In this document: positions 1 to 10,026 of the stretch, in pieces
Numbering within the stretch: position 1 is the stretch's first letter
Layout: each line of letters opens with the position of its first letter
Assembly: GCF_001510645.1 (NCBI RefSeq)
Contig: NZ_LMVB01000001.1
Location: 2,242,981 to 2,306,980 of the forward strand
DNA length: 64,000 nt
Direction: 5' to 3'
Source of the DNA: Paenibacillus sp. FJAT-29882
GTDB taxonomy: Bacteria; Bacillota; Bacilli; Bacillales; DSM-1321
The notes under the pieces: generated by a model
What the model was told of the DNA's origin: nothing
The model's input: only the letters and a program-made list of their open reading frames with translations
Database searches by the model: none
Translations under genes and position numbers: made by a program

Positions 1-1249
1 AATGGACAATTGGATCACCAATTTCATCAATGACGGTTCGATCTAACTCGGTTTCTGCACCATAAATTTCCAAAGATACTTTTTTATGAAGATCTCGTGT
101 TAATGTACGAACCATTTTCGGGAAGCGATTAAAGACCGTTTCGACCGGGACCATCCTCATATTTAAGATAATATTTTGAAGATCTCCCGTTACTCTTGAC
201 ATTCTCTCAACCGTTTCGTCTAATTCCGTACTTTCTAATTCCTTCGAGATTTGTTCTAATCTTCCCCGATCAATTACTAGCTCTTCAAAAAGATTCATGA
301 GCACATCGAGACGATCTATATTAACCCTGATTGTTTTATTATGCTGTTTGCTAGCAGGATGATTCGTTTTTTCATCTTTGGTGGAGGCTAATGGGACAAC
401 AGGTTCATTATTGCTTTTTTGATTCTCTTTATTCATGATCAATTTATGATCATCTACTTCGTTCAAAGCCAATCTCAGTTCAGACAACTCTAATTGACTT
501 ACAATGACTTCGTCGACCTCGGAAACTTTCATAATTTTCTTTTGAAGAGCTTCCATAGACTCTTTCGACACGACGGTTACACAAAAGGAATGATCAAATT
601 GTTCCTCTTCAAGTTTATCAACAGATGGATTCGATTTTATGACTTCTCCAAGTTTCTCCAATACTTCGAATACCATAAACGCGCGAGCGCCTTTTAAAAG
701 ACAATCCTCACGCAAACTCACTTTTATTTCATAACTTTCAAAACCTTGTTCCTTTGATTGCTGTATAACAGTCAGCTCAAATTCATCATAGACGCTTTTT
801 TCAATAGACTCACGTATCGGCAGTTCAACTGCAGCAGCTACTTCAGCTGTACCGATTGAAAGTAGGGATTCCCCATTCTCAATCATCTCTAACTTAGCCA
901 CAACTTCACTTACATCCCTTTTTCCATTTCCGCCTTCCGCAATGCTCATGACCATTGCTTCTAAATCGTCAACAGCTAAAAAAATCACATCGAATATTTC
1001 AGAAGATAGCTGAATTTTTTCGTTGCGAATATCATCTAAGATATTTTCCATTTTGTGCGTTAAATTGGCTAAATCTTCATATCCCATCGTTGCTGACATT
1101 CCTTTTAACGTATGCGCAGATCGAAAGATTTCGTTCACAATTCCTAAATCTTGAGGATGTTTTTCGAGCTCTAGCAACTGTTCGCTACAAGTTTGAAGAT
1201 GTTCCTTACTTTCCTCGATAAATACCTCTAAATATTGATTAAGATCCAT
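1..1249 (-). CDS. cheA: Chemotaxis histidine kinase CheA (partial, N-terminal 416 residues)
   Basis: CheA autophosphorylates and passes phosphate to CheY and CheB at receptor arrays. The gene starts with ATG at 1249 behind an AAAGGCGG ribosome-binding site and runs off the window at base 1. The P1 domain carries the phospho-acceptor His46 in AHTLKGMSATMGY. A P2-like region follows, then a polar linker, the P3 dimerisation helices (about residues 290-350) and the start of the P4 kinase domain, ending at the N-box beginning DEIGDPIVH. It sits 18 bp after cheB at the distal end of the fla/che operon. The C-terminal ATP-binding and CheW-like parts lie outside the window. Confidence 0.95.
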   Translation of the reverse strand, partial: MDLNQYLEVFIEESKEHLQTCSEQLLELEKHPQDLGIVNEIFRSAHTLKGMSATMGYEDLANLTHKMENILDDIRNEKIQLSSEIFDVIFLAVDDLEAMVMSIAEGGNGKRDVSEVVAKLEMIENGESLLSIGTAEVAAAVELPIRESIEKSVYDEFELTVIQQSKEQGFESYEIKVSLREDCLLKGARAFMVFEVLEKLGEVIKSNPSVDKLEEEQFDHSFCVTVVSKESMEALQKKIMKVSEVDEVIVSQLELSELRLALNEVDDHKLIMNKENQKSNNEPVVPLASTKDEKTNHPASKQHNKTIRVNIDRLDVLMNLFEELVIDRGRLEQISKELESTELDETVERMSRVTGDLQNIILNMRMVPVETVFNRFPKMVRTLTRDLHKKVSLEIYGAETELDRTVIDEIGDPIVH

Positions 1250-1267
1250 AGTAATCCGCCTTTCTTA

Positions 1268-2365
1268 TTAGCAATAATTCACAATCGCTTTTGCAATGTC
1301 TTCCACATCAGCTATTTTATTAATTACATTCGTTGCAATTGCCGCTTTAGGCATCCCGAAAACAATCGATGTTTTCTCTGATTCAGCAATTGCGGATAGT
1401 TTACCTGATTTACTGAGCGCGATTAGACCATTTGCACCGTCCATACCCATTCCTGTCATAACAACCGCTACCTTCTCAACATCATTGATCTGGCTCACCG
1501 ATTCAAATAATACGTCAACCGAAGGGCGATGCCCATTTCTCAGAGGAGATTGATCCACATGGATTGCCAAACTAGTTCCAACTTTTTTTATTTTTAAATG
1601 GTAGCCTCCTTGTGCAATATAGGCGGTTCCTTTTTTTAAAATCTCTCCATCCTCTGCCTCCTTGACGGTAATTTCCGATAACGTGTTAAGACGATTTGCG
1701 AGTGATTTTGTAAAACTAGGAGGCATATGCTGTACAACTAAAATCGGCGCCTCAATATTTGGGGGCAGTTGTGTTAAAACGGTTTGCAATGCTCTAGGTC
1801 CACCAGTTGAAGTCCCAATTACAATAATTTTTTTCTCAATTGGCGCCTTTTCGCTTATGTGCGGACTCAAATTACGATCGTGAACTAGTTCTATTTTACT
1901 ATAATTATCAGAGTTTCCTTGGATATTTTCAATATTTAAGGTATTTTTTTGTAACTTCGATACATTCGCTTTACTTGCAGCGACAATTTTATTAATTAAA
2001 TCCGTTTTAATTTTATATAAATCCAGTGAGATAGCACCTGATGGCTTTGCAATAAAATCAATAGCCCCCATCTCCATTGCATTTAACGTATTTCCAGCAC
2101 CTTCTTTTGTCGTGCTAGAGAGCATAATCACAGCTGTTGGCGTTTGTTTCATGATGATTTGCAATGCGCAAAGCCCGTCCATAATCGGCATCTCAACATC
2201 TAATGTGATAACATCTGGTTTTTCTTTCTCGATTTTATTAATAGCATCCCGGCCATTTCTTGCTGTTCCGATTACTTCAATCCTGCTATCTTCTGCTAAA
2301 AATTCACTAATAAGTTTTCTCATAAACGCAGAATCGTCGACGATTAATACTTTAATTTTGCTCAT
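1268..2365 (-). CDS. cheB: Chemotaxis methylesterase/glutamine deamidase CheB
   Basis: CheB removes methyl groups from, and deamidates, chemoreceptors when phosphorylated by CheA. The 365-residue protein has an N-terminal receiver domain with acidic residues D10/D11 and phospho-acceptor D56. A linker of about 50 residues follows, then the catalytic domain with Ser186 (GTSTGG), His213 (VVQHMP) and Asp309 (GMGMDG). All three catalytic residues are intact. It lies 9 bp downstream of flhG and just before cheA, the order seen in B. subtilis. Confidence 0.96.
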   Translation of the reverse strand: MSKIKVLIVDDSAFMRKLISEFLAEDSRIEVIGTARNGRDAINKIEKEKPDVITLDVEMPIMDGLCALQIIMKQTPTAVIMLSSTTKEGAGNTLNAMEMGAIDFIAKPSGAISLDLYKIKTDLINKIVAASKANVSKLQKNTLNIENIQGNSDNYSKIELVHDRNLSPHISEKAPIEKKIIVIGTSTGGPRALQTVLTQLPPNIEAPILVVQHMPPSFTKSLANRLNTLSEITVKEAEDGEILKKGTAYIAQGGYHLKIKKVGTSLAIHVDQSPLRNGHRPSVDVLFESVSQINDVEKVAVVMTGMGMDGANGLIALSKSGKLSAIAESEKTSIVFGMPKAAIATNVINKIADVEDIAKAIVNYC

Positions 2366-2374
2366 GTTAACAGC

Positions 2375-3241
2375 CTACCCTCCAAGAAAAAACCTTTTTA
2401 AATTTCCAAGAAAATGACTTTGCCTAAACATTATTTTTTCTGAGAAAGAATGATTTAAGTATCGAGAGGTAATATCTAACAACGCCATAGATATATTGGC
2501 ACTTGGATCAAAAAGAATAAAAGGAATTTGCTTAGATACAGCTTGTATAACCGTTCGATCATCTGGAAGATATCCAAGTGGAATGATTTCCTTTTGTAGA
2601 AATTTTCTCATGACACTTTGTAATCGATTCATCGTTTCTTTGCCTTGCTGTTCTTCCGCTATCCGGTTACATATTACATGAAAGGGTATATCAGAACTTA
2701 CTGAATTAATGTATTTCATGACTGAATAAGCATCTGTTATGGAAGTGGGCTCTGGAGTCGTTATCACGATTAACTCGTCAACACACAATAGCAATTTAGC
2801 CGTATCTTCATTAATCCCTGCACCCATATCAAAGAGAATCAAGTCATATTCATGAAGTAACTCATTAAACTGTTCGATAAACCGGTTAAATAGCTCGTCA
2901 TCTAAAGAAAATAATTTCGTTAATCCAGTTCCACCTGCAATAATTGAAATATTGTCCGGTCCTGATGAAATCGTTTCTCTAATTGTTAGATTGCCATGAA
3001 AGAAATCCATAATACTATTTGGGGAGTGGTGTCCAAATAATATATCAATATTCCCCATTCCTATATCCATATCGAAAAGCAGCACTCGTTTACCACGTTG
3101 CGCTAAATTTATGGCGAAGCTTAACGAAAAGTTCGACTTTCCCACACCGCCTTTTCCGCTTATCACTGCAATCGTTTTGGAAGCTGGCGAATGTTCATGT
3201 TTATCAATAAAATTTCGTAAGTTTTCAGCTTGATCACGCAT
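2375..3241 (-). CDS. flhG: Flagellar number regulator FlhG (MinD/ParA-like ATPase, YlxH)
   Basis: FlhG is a MinD-type ATPase that controls flagellar number and position and activates the FlhF GTPase. From the ATG at 3241 it is 288 residues, with a deviant Walker A motif (SGKGGVGKSN, Lys35) and a DMDIGMGNID motif. The N-terminus, MRDQAENLR, resembles the short helix that inserts into FlhF in this family. I prefer 3241 to an in-frame TTG at 3256 because a GGAG site precedes it and it overlaps the flhF stop by 8 bp, which suggests translational coupling. The C-terminus ends in a basic, hydrophobic amphipathic stretch typical of MinD membrane anchors. Confidence 0.93.
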   Translation of the reverse strand: MRDQAENLRNFIDKHEHSPASKTIAVISGKGGVGKSNFSLSFAINLAQRGKRVLLFDMDIGMGNIDILFGHHSPNSIMDFFHGNLTIRETISSGPDNISIIAGGTGLTKLFSLDDELFNRFIEQFNELLHEYDLILFDMGAGINEDTAKLLLCVDELIVITTPEPTSITDAYSVMKYINSVSSDIPFHVICNRIAEEQQGKETMNRLQSVMRKFLQKEIIPLGYLPDDRTVIQAVSKQIPFILFDPSANISMALLDITSRYLNHSFSEKIMFRQSHFLGNLKRFFLGG

Positions 3242-4406
3242 AGTTTTTTTCTCCAAGAACCATTTTCACCAATAATTGCGGATTAGCCATTTCAATATCA
3301 TCTGGTACATTCTGACCATTTGTTACATAAGCTACACCCATTTCATTTTTGATAGTGAAATTCACCATCGCACCATAAGTGGATGTTTCATCTGCTTTCG
3401 TAAAAATAACTTGTTTAATGGGTATCATTGAAAACTGTCGATATATGTCTTCCATATCCTTTTGTTTTGATGTTAACGATAGGACAAGATACGTTTCCAT
3501 ATCAACCGAGAAATCAATAATATTCTGAAGGTCTCGAACATAATCTGCATTGCGAAAGTTTCGTCCTGCCGTATCAATGAAGACTAGATCATAATGGGAA
3601 AAACGTTCAATTGCTTTTTGAAAGTCTTCCAGATTGTATGCCACTTCAATTGGTACATTCAGAATCTTAGCATAGGTTTTCAATTGATCGATTGCTGCAA
3701 TTCTGTATGTATCTGTTGTAATAAATGCAACTCTTTTATTTTGCTTTAACATACACAATGCGGCAACTTTCGCGAGAGTTGTCGTCTTTCCTACTCCTGT
3801 TGGACCGACAATATTCAGATATTTTTTTTCTGCATGAAATCCCCAATCTTTAACGGTTGAAAACTGATTTAATAGCTCTGCTTTAACTTGATTCGAGAAT
3901 TCTTCTTCTGAGCTCCCCCCATGACTCTTAGACCAATTTGCTAGTAGTTGATCCATAACATCTCTTTGAATCGTTTGATCAATTTCCTGTTCAACAAATA
4001 ATTGGTAAACGGAATGGATTGGTTCCGGATATGTCTTGTCCGGACGCTGCTTCAATTCTTTAATCATCGTTTTCAAATCTTCCAATTCTTTCATTACTTC
4101 GGTAGATGTTTGCATAGATTCTAACTTTTGCTTCGTTAATGCCTCAACCGGTTGCTTGTCTTTAGGGACTGTTGTCATAGCATTTAATGGAACCCTTTTT
4201 AGCTTTTGCTTTGTGACTGCTTGTGCAGGTTTGACTTGCGGATCAACTGCAGCAAAGACTTCAATGCTCCTTTTCTTAAACATCCCTAAAAAACCACCGG
4301 TGAAAATGGGCTTGGAGCTCAAAATAACAGCATCATTTCCTAATTCATCACGAACCATCTTTATCGCCTCTGTCATAGACTCGGCTTGATATCTTTTTAC
4401 ATTCAA
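3234..4406 (-). CDS. flhF: Flagellar biosynthesis GTPase FlhF (SRP-type)
   Basis: FlhF is the third member of the SRP GTPase family (with Ffh and FtsY, both also in this window) and marks the site of flagellar assembly. The 390-residue protein has a basic N-terminal domain, a middle region and an NG GTPase domain with P-loop GPTGVGKTT at 201-209 and a DTAGR motif downstream. The start is TTG at 4406, overlapping the flhA stop as TTGA. The first residues, MNVKRYQAESMTEAI, match the family N-terminus, so the TTG is probably genuine and coupled to flhA. Confidence 0.94.
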   Translation of the reverse strand: MNVKRYQAESMTEAIKMVRDELGNDAVILSSKPIFTGGFLGMFKKRSIEVFAAVDPQVKPAQAVTKQKLKRVPLNAMTTVPKDKQPVEALTKQKLESMQTSTEVMKELEDLKTMIKELKQRPDKTYPEPIHSVYQLFVEQEIDQTIQRDVMDQLLANWSKSHGGSSEEEFSNQVKAELLNQFSTVKDWGFHAEKKYLNIVGPTGVGKTTTLAKVAALCMLKQNKRVAFITTDTYRIAAIDQLKTYAKILNVPIEVAYNLEDFQKAIERFSHYDLVFIDTAGRNFRNADYVRDLQNIIDFSVDMETYLVLSLTSKQKDMEDIYRQFSMIPIKQVIFTKADETSTYGAMVNFTIKNEMGVAYVTNGQNVPDDIEMANPQLLVKMVLGEKNYA

Positions 4407-6439
4407 TCCACATTCACCACCCCAACGCTTTGTACCTCTACATTAGATTCCAGCTCATTATAAGAAAGGATTGGCACTTTTGGGAAATACCTTTCCGTTA
4501 ATTGTCTTACATACATTCTGACTGCAGGTGAACAAAGAACAATTGGCGTTTGTTCCATTAATGTCAATTCTTCTAATTTCGAAGCAGTTGATTCTAAAAT
4601 GGCTTGTGAATCATTTGGATCAAGCGATAAGAAATTTCCATGTTCTGTTTGCTGCACACCATCTGCAATAAGCTTTTCAATTCTTCCCGAAAGCGTAATA
4701 ACTTTTAAACTCTCACCGGGAATCGTAAACGTACTCGTTATTTGCCTTGCAAGATTTTGTCTTACATACTCAGTCAGCAAATCAGTATCAGAAGTAATCC
4801 TTCCATAATCAGCTAATGTTTCAAAAATAATCGGCAAGTTGCGAATCGACACCTTTTCACGAAGCAACTTAGCCAGCACTTTTTGCACGTCACCTATGGT
4901 TAATGGGTTTGGTGTCACTTCATCCACCAGGATAGGAGCAGAATCGTGCAAATGATCAATTAACTGTTTTGTTTCCTGTCTGCCAAGAAGCTCATGTGCA
5001 TTCGTTTTAATCACTTCGGTAATATGCGTTGAAACAACACTTGGTGGATCAACGACTGTATAGCCCATTATTTCTGCATGTTCCTTCATATCCTCTGAAA
5101 TCCATTTAGCAGGCAATCCGAATGAAGGCTCTACTGTATCAATGCCTTCAATCGAATCATCTTCAATTCCAGGGCTCATAGCTAAATAATGATCAAGTAA
5201 AAGCTCGCCCCTAGCCATTTCATTTCCTTTTATCTTCAATCGGTATTCATTTGGATTCAGCTGTATATTATCACGAATTCGAACGACCGGAATAACGAGC
5301 CCCATTTCTATCGCTAGCTGTCTTCTAATCATGACCACACGATCAAGCAGATCACCGCCTTGATTCGTATCTGCAAGCGGAATTAAGCCATATCCAAATT
5401 CAAATTCAATTGGATCAACACTTAGTAAACTAACAACACTTTCAGGGCTCTTCATTTCATCTGCTTGCATTTCTTCTTCTGATTCTTGGAACTCCACATC
5501 ATCTTTTTTAGGCGTTTGTGATATTTTATATCCACCAAATGCGAATAATGCAGCTAATGGAATTGTTAATAAGTCAGGTATTGGTGTAAATAAACCGAGT
5601 AAAAACATCGTACCAGCTGTAACATATAACAGGCTAGGATAAGCAAATAGTTGCGACATGATATCCGAACTTAAATTCCCAGTAGATGCTGCTCGTGTCA
5701 CCACTATACCAGTAGCTGTTGATATCATAAGTGCCGGAATTTGACTGACCAATCCGTCACCAACTGTAAGCATGGAAAAATGAGTGGCTGCTTCTCCAAA
5801 TGCTAAACCTAGTTGTACAACTCCAATCAAAATTCCAAAGACAAGGTTGATAATTACCATTATGATTCCAGCAATCGCATCACCTTTTACAAATTTGCTT
5901 GCACCATCCATCGAGCCGTAAAAATCCGCTTCCCTACCTACTTTCTCACGTCTCTCTCTAGCTTCTATTTCAGAAATCATGCCAGCGTTCAAGTCGGCGT
6001 CAATACTCATTTGTTTACCTGGCATTGCATCTAATGTAAATCTCGCTGCCACCTCAGATACACGTTCTGAACCTTTAGTAATAACTAGAAAATTAATAAT
6101 AACTAGAATCATGAAAACAACAAGACCTACTAAGACATTGCCTCCGACTACAAACGTTCCAAATGTTTCAACGACACCACCTGCTTCTCCATGTGACAAA
6201 ATAGCCCTTGTTGTTGATACATTCAACCCTAATCTAAACAGTGTCAAAATCAATAATAATGACGGGAATATTGAAAATTCCAGTGCTTCCTTCATGTTCA
6301 TTGCCATAAGCAAAACCATCAAAGCAAGTGCTATATTCACTAATATTAAGACACTTAATAACCAGGTTGGCAACGGTATAATCAGCATGGCCACAATCAT
6401 TATGACTCCTACTAATACCGGTAAATCTCTTGCAGACAT
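4403..6439 (-). CDS. flhA: Flagellar type III export gate protein FlhA
   Basis: FlhA is the large export-gate subunit that couples proton flow to secretion of flagellar subunits and docks chaperone-substrate complexes. It is 678 residues, the normal family length. The N-terminal half (about 1-320) contains about eight hydrophobic segments with a conserved cytoplasmic loop, and a soluble domain follows from about residue 330. A clear ribosome-binding site (AGGAGAGAAG) precedes the ATG. The 92-bp gap to flhB contains a tight hairpin. Confidence 0.96.
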   Translation of the reverse strand: MSARDLPVLVGVIMIVAMLIIPLPTWLLSVLILVNIALALMVLLMAMNMKEALEFSIFPSLLLILTLFRLGLNVSTTRAILSHGEAGGVVETFGTFVVGGNVLVGLVVFMILVIINFLVITKGSERVSEVAARFTLDAMPGKQMSIDADLNAGMISEIEARERREKVGREADFYGSMDGASKFVKGDAIAGIIMVIINLVFGILIGVVQLGLAFGEAATHFSMLTVGDGLVSQIPALMISTATGIVVTRAASTGNLSSDIMSQLFAYPSLLYVTAGTMFLLGLFTPIPDLLTIPLAALFAFGGYKISQTPKKDDVEFQESEEEMQADEMKSPESVVSLLSVDPIEFEFGYGLIPLADTNQGGDLLDRVVMIRRQLAIEMGLVIPVVRIRDNIQLNPNEYRLKIKGNEMARGELLLDHYLAMSPGIEDDSIEGIDTVEPSFGLPAKWISEDMKEHAEIMGYTVVDPPSVVSTHITEVIKTNAHELLGRQETKQLIDHLHDSAPILVDEVTPNPLTIGDVQKVLAKLLREKVSIRNLPIIFETLADYGRITSDTDLLTEYVRQNLARQITSTFTIPGESLKVITLSGRIEKLIADGVQQTEHGNFLSLDPNDSQAILESTASKLEELTLMEQTPIVLCSPAVRMYVRQLTERYFPKVPILSYNELESNVEVQSVGVVNVD

Positions 6440-6486
6440 ATTCTTCTCTCCTATCGGAAAAGCGTAAGCACCTTTTAAGATGAACG

Positions 6487-6500
6487 CTGCCAGATGGCAG
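6487..6500 (-). other. Small palindromic hairpin between flhB and flhA
   Basis: CTGCCAGATGGCAG is an inverted repeat with a 6-bp stem and 2-base loop in the flhB-flhA gap. There is no following T-run, so it is not a terminator. It could affect mRNA processing, but no function can be assigned. Confidence 0.4.
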
Positions 6501-6531
6501 ACTCACTTGACACCTAAATCCATTACATGAC

Positions 6532-7614
6532 TTAAATTTTCCCCTTTGTCTTATAAACAAAAGCAAGTATTTCCGCGACCGCTTTAAAGAACTCTTCAGG
6601 AATCGCTTGTCCAATCTCTGCTTGATCATAAAGAGCCCTTGCCAACGGTCGATTTTCAACCAGCACTACATCATTTTCTTTTGCAATATATTTAATCTTT
6701 TGTGCGACAAAGTCTACTCCCAACGCAATCACATAAGGTGCATCAGATTTTTGATCATCGTATTTTAAGGCGATTGCATAGTGTGTTGGGTTTGTAATCA
6801 CTACATCTGCCTTAGGTACTTCTTGCATCATGCGTTGCATCGCCATTTCACGCTGTTTTTGTTTAATTTTAGATTTAATAAGCGGGTCGCCTTCTATATT
6901 TTTATATTCATCCTTAATATCTTGTTTAGACATCCGGATGTTTTTTTCATAGTCATATTTCTGATAAAGATAGTCTAATAGCGCTAAAACCAATAAGGCA
7001 ATACTCGCATAAATACCAACCTTTACCGTAATATCAGCTAAAGTTGTCATGGCATTCCCTATTGACTTTTTTGACAACACCATAATTTCATCCATTCTCT
7101 GCCAAATAACAAAAAACGTGACTAAGCCTACGACTGATATTTTTAATATTGATTTTAGTAATTCGACAATTGCCCGAATTGAAAATATACGTTTAAATCC
7201 TTTAATTGGATCTAATTTTTCCAGTTTTAGCTGAATCGTTTCTGTAGAGAACATAAATCCTATTTGCATATAATTTGCTGCTACACCTGCGATTAAAGCG
7301 GCTGCCAGTATAGGAGCTAAGATGAGTCCCATTTCTTTTAACACTTCTATCAATAATAACGGAGCACTTTCTTCAGTAACTTGAATAAGCATCGAATTTT
7401 GGAAGAATTCAATAAGCAAGCTAGATATTTTTTCAAACATGTAAGGACCGATGAAAAGCAAAAGTAGAAATACCGCAAGCAAGTTTATCGCCGTATTAAC
7501 ATCCTGACTTTTCGCAACTTGTCCTTTTTTCCGTGAATCCTGCTTTTTTTTAGGAGTGGCCTTTTCTGTTTTCTCTCCGGCAAAAAACTGTAAGTCCAGA
7601 CGTAGTCTATTCAT
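6532..7614 (-). CDS. flhB: Flagellar export switch protein FlhB
   Basis: FlhB is the export-gate subunit whose self-cleavage switches secretion from hook-type to filament-type substrates. The 360-residue protein has four hydrophobic segments in its N-terminal two thirds and a cytoplasmic domain with the intact autocleavage site NPTH at 275-278. The basic N-terminus contains EKTEKATPKKKQDSRKKGQ, typical of the family. It follows fliR with almost no gap. A stand-alone homologue of only the C-terminal domain lies at 40627-40926. Confidence 0.96.
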   Translation of the reverse strand: MNRLRLDLQFFAGEKTEKATPKKKQDSRKKGQVAKSQDVNTAINLLAVFLLLLFIGPYMFEKISSLLIEFFQNSMLIQVTEESAPLLLIEVLKEMGLILAPILAAALIAGVAANYMQIGFMFSTETIQLKLEKLDPIKGFKRIFSIRAIVELLKSILKISVVGLVTFFVIWQRMDEIMVLSKKSIGNAMTTLADITVKVGIYASIALLVLALLDYLYQKYDYEKNIRMSKQDIKDEYKNIEGDPLIKSKIKQKQREMAMQRMMQEVPKADVVITNPTHYAIALKYDDQKSDAPYVIALGVDFVAQKIKYIAKENDVVLVENRPLARALYDQAEIGQAIPEEFFKAVAEILAFVYKTKGKI

Positions 7615-7615
7615 A

Positions 7616-8392
7616 CTAGGCCCCTCCTATCAACTGCATCAAACCTCTCATAATGACAAGTAAATATTCAAACAAATGTTGAACAACAACCATCATCATG
7701 CCCATTACAATCATTAGTACAAGAAAACTAACTAGCATTTTCAAAGGAATTCCAACAACGAAGATATTTAACTGTGGCACTGTTCTTGCAACGATGCCGA
7801 GGCCGATATCGACCAAAAACAAACTTCCGACAACAGGAATCGACATTTGCAAAGCAATAAGAAACATCTGGCTAAATGCCTTGATAATAAATTCTATCAA
7901 GTTTTCATTACCAAATGGAATGATTACCTGATCAATCGGGATAAATTGATAGCTATAATAAATGCCATCCAAAAGAAGATGGTGGCCATTCGTTGCCAAT
8001 AAAAATAATAACGATATCGTGTATAAATATTGCCCTGTTAACGGACTTTGTGCCCCAGTTTGAGGATCGATTACATTCGCAATAGCAAAACCCATCTGAA
8101 AATCAATAAACCCTCCAGCAATTTGAATTGCTGCCATAATCATATAAGCGACAAGTCCAATCACTAATCCAATGATTACTTCTTTCAGAATTAGAAGCAT
8201 ATATGTACCATCAATCACTAGAATGGGTGAATCGATGGTATAGTACATAATCCAAGCTAGGAAAAAACTGATCCCTATTCGAAATGTGGTCGGCAACGTA
8301 CGGTGTGAAAAAATAGGCATGGTTACAAAAAAAGCTGTAACGCGTACTAAAACTAATAAAAAGGCTGGAAAATGCGGCAATAATTCTTGCAT
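7616..8392 (-). CDS. fliR: Flagellar export gate protein FliR
   Basis: FliR is a membrane subunit of the FliPQR export-gate core. It is 258 residues and strongly hydrophobic, with about six predicted membrane segments, matching the family in size and character. It sits between fliQ (3-bp gap) and flhB (1-bp gap) in the conserved fliP-fliQ-fliR-flhB order, which supports the call. Confidence 0.95.
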   Translation of the reverse strand: MQELLPHFPAFLLVLVRVTAFFVTMPIFSHRTLPTTFRIGISFFLAWIMYYTIDSPILVIDGTYMLLILKEVIIGLVIGLVAYMIMAAIQIAGGFIDFQMGFAIANVIDPQTGAQSPLTGQYLYTISLLFLLATNGHHLLLDGIYYSYQFIPIDQVIIPFGNENLIEFIIKAFSQMFLIALQMSIPVVGSLFLVDIGLGIVARTVPQLNIFVVGIPLKMLVSFLVLMIVMGMMMVVVQHLFEYLLVIMRGLMQLIGGA

Positions 8393-8395
8393 CGT

Positions 8396-8665
8396 TTAAC
8401 CTACAAATCTACTTAAATTATTAAATATTTCACTTGTATATGATAATAAATGACTTAACATCCATGGCGCTAAAAACACAAGCCCCAACAATACAGCAAC
8501 AATTTTTGGTACAAAAGCTAGTGTTTGTTCTTGAATTTGCGTTGTCGCTTGAAAAATACTAACAGCCAGACCAATTCCAAGCGCAATCAAAAGCAAAGGT
8601 CCACAAACAATTAATACCGTATAAATCCCTTGTTCAGCTACTTTTACAACAAGATCTTCGTTCAT
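8396..8665 (-). CDS. fliQ: Flagellar export gate protein FliQ
   Basis: FliQ is a small two-helix membrane subunit surrounding FliP and FliR in the export channel. It is 89 residues with two long hydrophobic segments (about 15-40 and 50-75) and the family-like IQEQTLAFVPK stretch between them. It lies between fliP and fliR. Confidence 0.95.
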   Translation of the reverse strand: MNEDLVVKVAEQGIYTVLIVCGPLLLIALGIGLAVSIFQATTQIQEQTLAFVPKIVAVLLGLVFLAPWMLSHLLSYTSEIFNNLSRFVG

Positions 8666-8677
8666 TACCTCACCTAC

Positions 8678-9343
8678 TTAAAAACTTTGTAATAATGATT
8701 TCACGACTAAATACCATCCATCTACCAAGACAAATAAGAGAATCTTGAAGGGTAGTGAAATCATGACTGGCGGCAGCATCATCATTCCCATGGACATAAG
8801 AATACTCGCAACAATCATATCAATAACTAAAAAAGGAATAAAAATCATGAAGCCAATTTGAAAGGCCGTCTTCATTTCACTAATCGCATAGGCCGGAACA
8901 AGCGCAGTTAGTGGAATATCTTGTATCGTTTCAGGTTTATCTACCCCTGCATAATCTAAGAATAATGCGAGATCCTTTTGTCGTGTATGTGCACTCATAA
9001 ACTCTTTAAATGGACTAGCCGCAAGGTCATACGCTTCTTCTAAATTAATTTCTTCCGCAAACAAAGGAGTTAATGCAACCTCATTCACTTCCTGGAATGT
9101 GGGAGCCATTATGAAAAATGTCATGAATAAAGCAAGTCCAATAAGAACTTGGTTTGGAGGCATTTGTTGAGTAGCTAGAGCTGTTCGGACGAAGCTTAAA
9201 ACGATCACAATTCTTGCAAAACAAGTCATTAAAATTAGGATACTCGGAGCAAGAGATAAGACAGTGAGCAAAAGAATGAGTCTTATTGAAGTTGAGACAC
9301 TTGCCGGATCACCGCTATTGAATAGCTGCATCAATTCATTCAT
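8678..9343 (-). CDS. fliP: Flagellar export gate protein FliP
   Basis: FliP forms the pentameric core of the export gate with FliR. It is 221 residues. The TCFARIVIVLSFVRTALATQ region and the C-terminal segment with PPVMISLPFKILLFVLVDGW are hallmark FliP sequences. No clear cleaved signal peptide is seen, consistent with its length. Its start overlaps the end of fliO by 8 bp. Confidence 0.96.
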   Translation of the reverse strand: MNELMQLFNSGDPASVSTSIRLILLLTVLSLAPSILILMTCFARIVIVLSFVRTALATQQMPPNQVLIGLALFMTFFIMAPTFQEVNEVALTPLFAEEINLEEAYDLAASPFKEFMSAHTRQKDLALFLDYAGVDKPETIQDIPLTALVPAYAISEMKTAFQIGFMIFIPFLVIDMIVASILMSMGMMMLPPVMISLPFKILLFVLVDGWYLVVKSLLQSF

Positions 9344-10007
9344 TCAAGTCTCTCTCCTTTTTATCCAGCTCACTCAATACTTTTTTTCTTGTTTTAGCTA
9401 TCTCTTTAAGCTGCGTGCTTAATTGAGATGAAAAATTAGGACTTTTGTTTTCTTTTTGCCCCCATTTTTCTTTCATTTTGGCTACTATATCTCTTGGAAC
9501 CATCATATTATCCATTTTCTCATTATGATTGTTAATGACTTCTTCATATTCCTGTTGATTTTCAATCTCTTTTAACAGAGATATATTTTCGCCAACACCT
9601 ACAACAAGGATTCGCCTACCCACTTTTACAATCTGCACAGAGCGATTAGATCCTAGACTAGTACCGCCGAGGTTTTCAACAAAATTAGCTTTCTGAAAGG
9701 CTTTATTTCTTTTATTCATAAACCAAAGTAATCCGTAGAGTAAAATTACAACAAAAATAATAGCAGCAGCTACTCGAACAAAATCTAAAATTGAAAGCTC
9801 CTTACTTGGGGAGCTTTCAATTTTTGCATCGTCCTTTTGTTTGATAGCTTTCTCTGCTTCTTTTGTATCATTTGGTTTCTCAAGGCTACTATAAGCATCT
9901 TTTACGGTTTGATTAGTCAGATCTTCTGCAAAAATTTGCCCCTGAAAACTTATCATCCCGAAAACAATTATTATTAGGATAGTAATCCATTTTTTAATAG
10001 AAAACAA
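9336..10007 (-). CDS. fliO: Flagellar biosynthesis protein FliO/FliZ
   Basis: FliO (called FliZ in B. subtilis) assists assembly of the FliP ring. The 223-residue protein begins with a signal-peptide-like segment (about 7-27). A short extracytoplasmic region follows, then one membrane segment at about 78-97 and a basic cytoplasmic tail that includes the conserved GRRILVVGVGENISLL motif. Identity rests on this motif, the topology and its position between cheY and fliP. Confidence 0.9.
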   Translation of the reverse strand: MFSIKKWITILIIIVFGMISFQGQIFAEDLTNQTVKDAYSSLEKPNDTKEAEKAIKQKDDAKIESSPSKELSILDFVRVAAAIIFVVILLYGLLWFMNKRNKAFQKANFVENLGGTSLGSNRSVQIVKVGRRILVVGVGENISLLKEIENQQEYEEVINNHNEKMDNMMVPRDIVAKMKEKWGQKENKSPNFSSQLSTQLKEIAKTRKKVLSELDKKERDLNE

Positions 10008-10026
10008 AATGACACCCTCTTATTTT

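Noticed and set aside
6234..6659. 141-codon minus-strand frame across the flhA-flhB junction
   Set aside because: It overlaps two well-supported genes in another frame and has no family resemblance.
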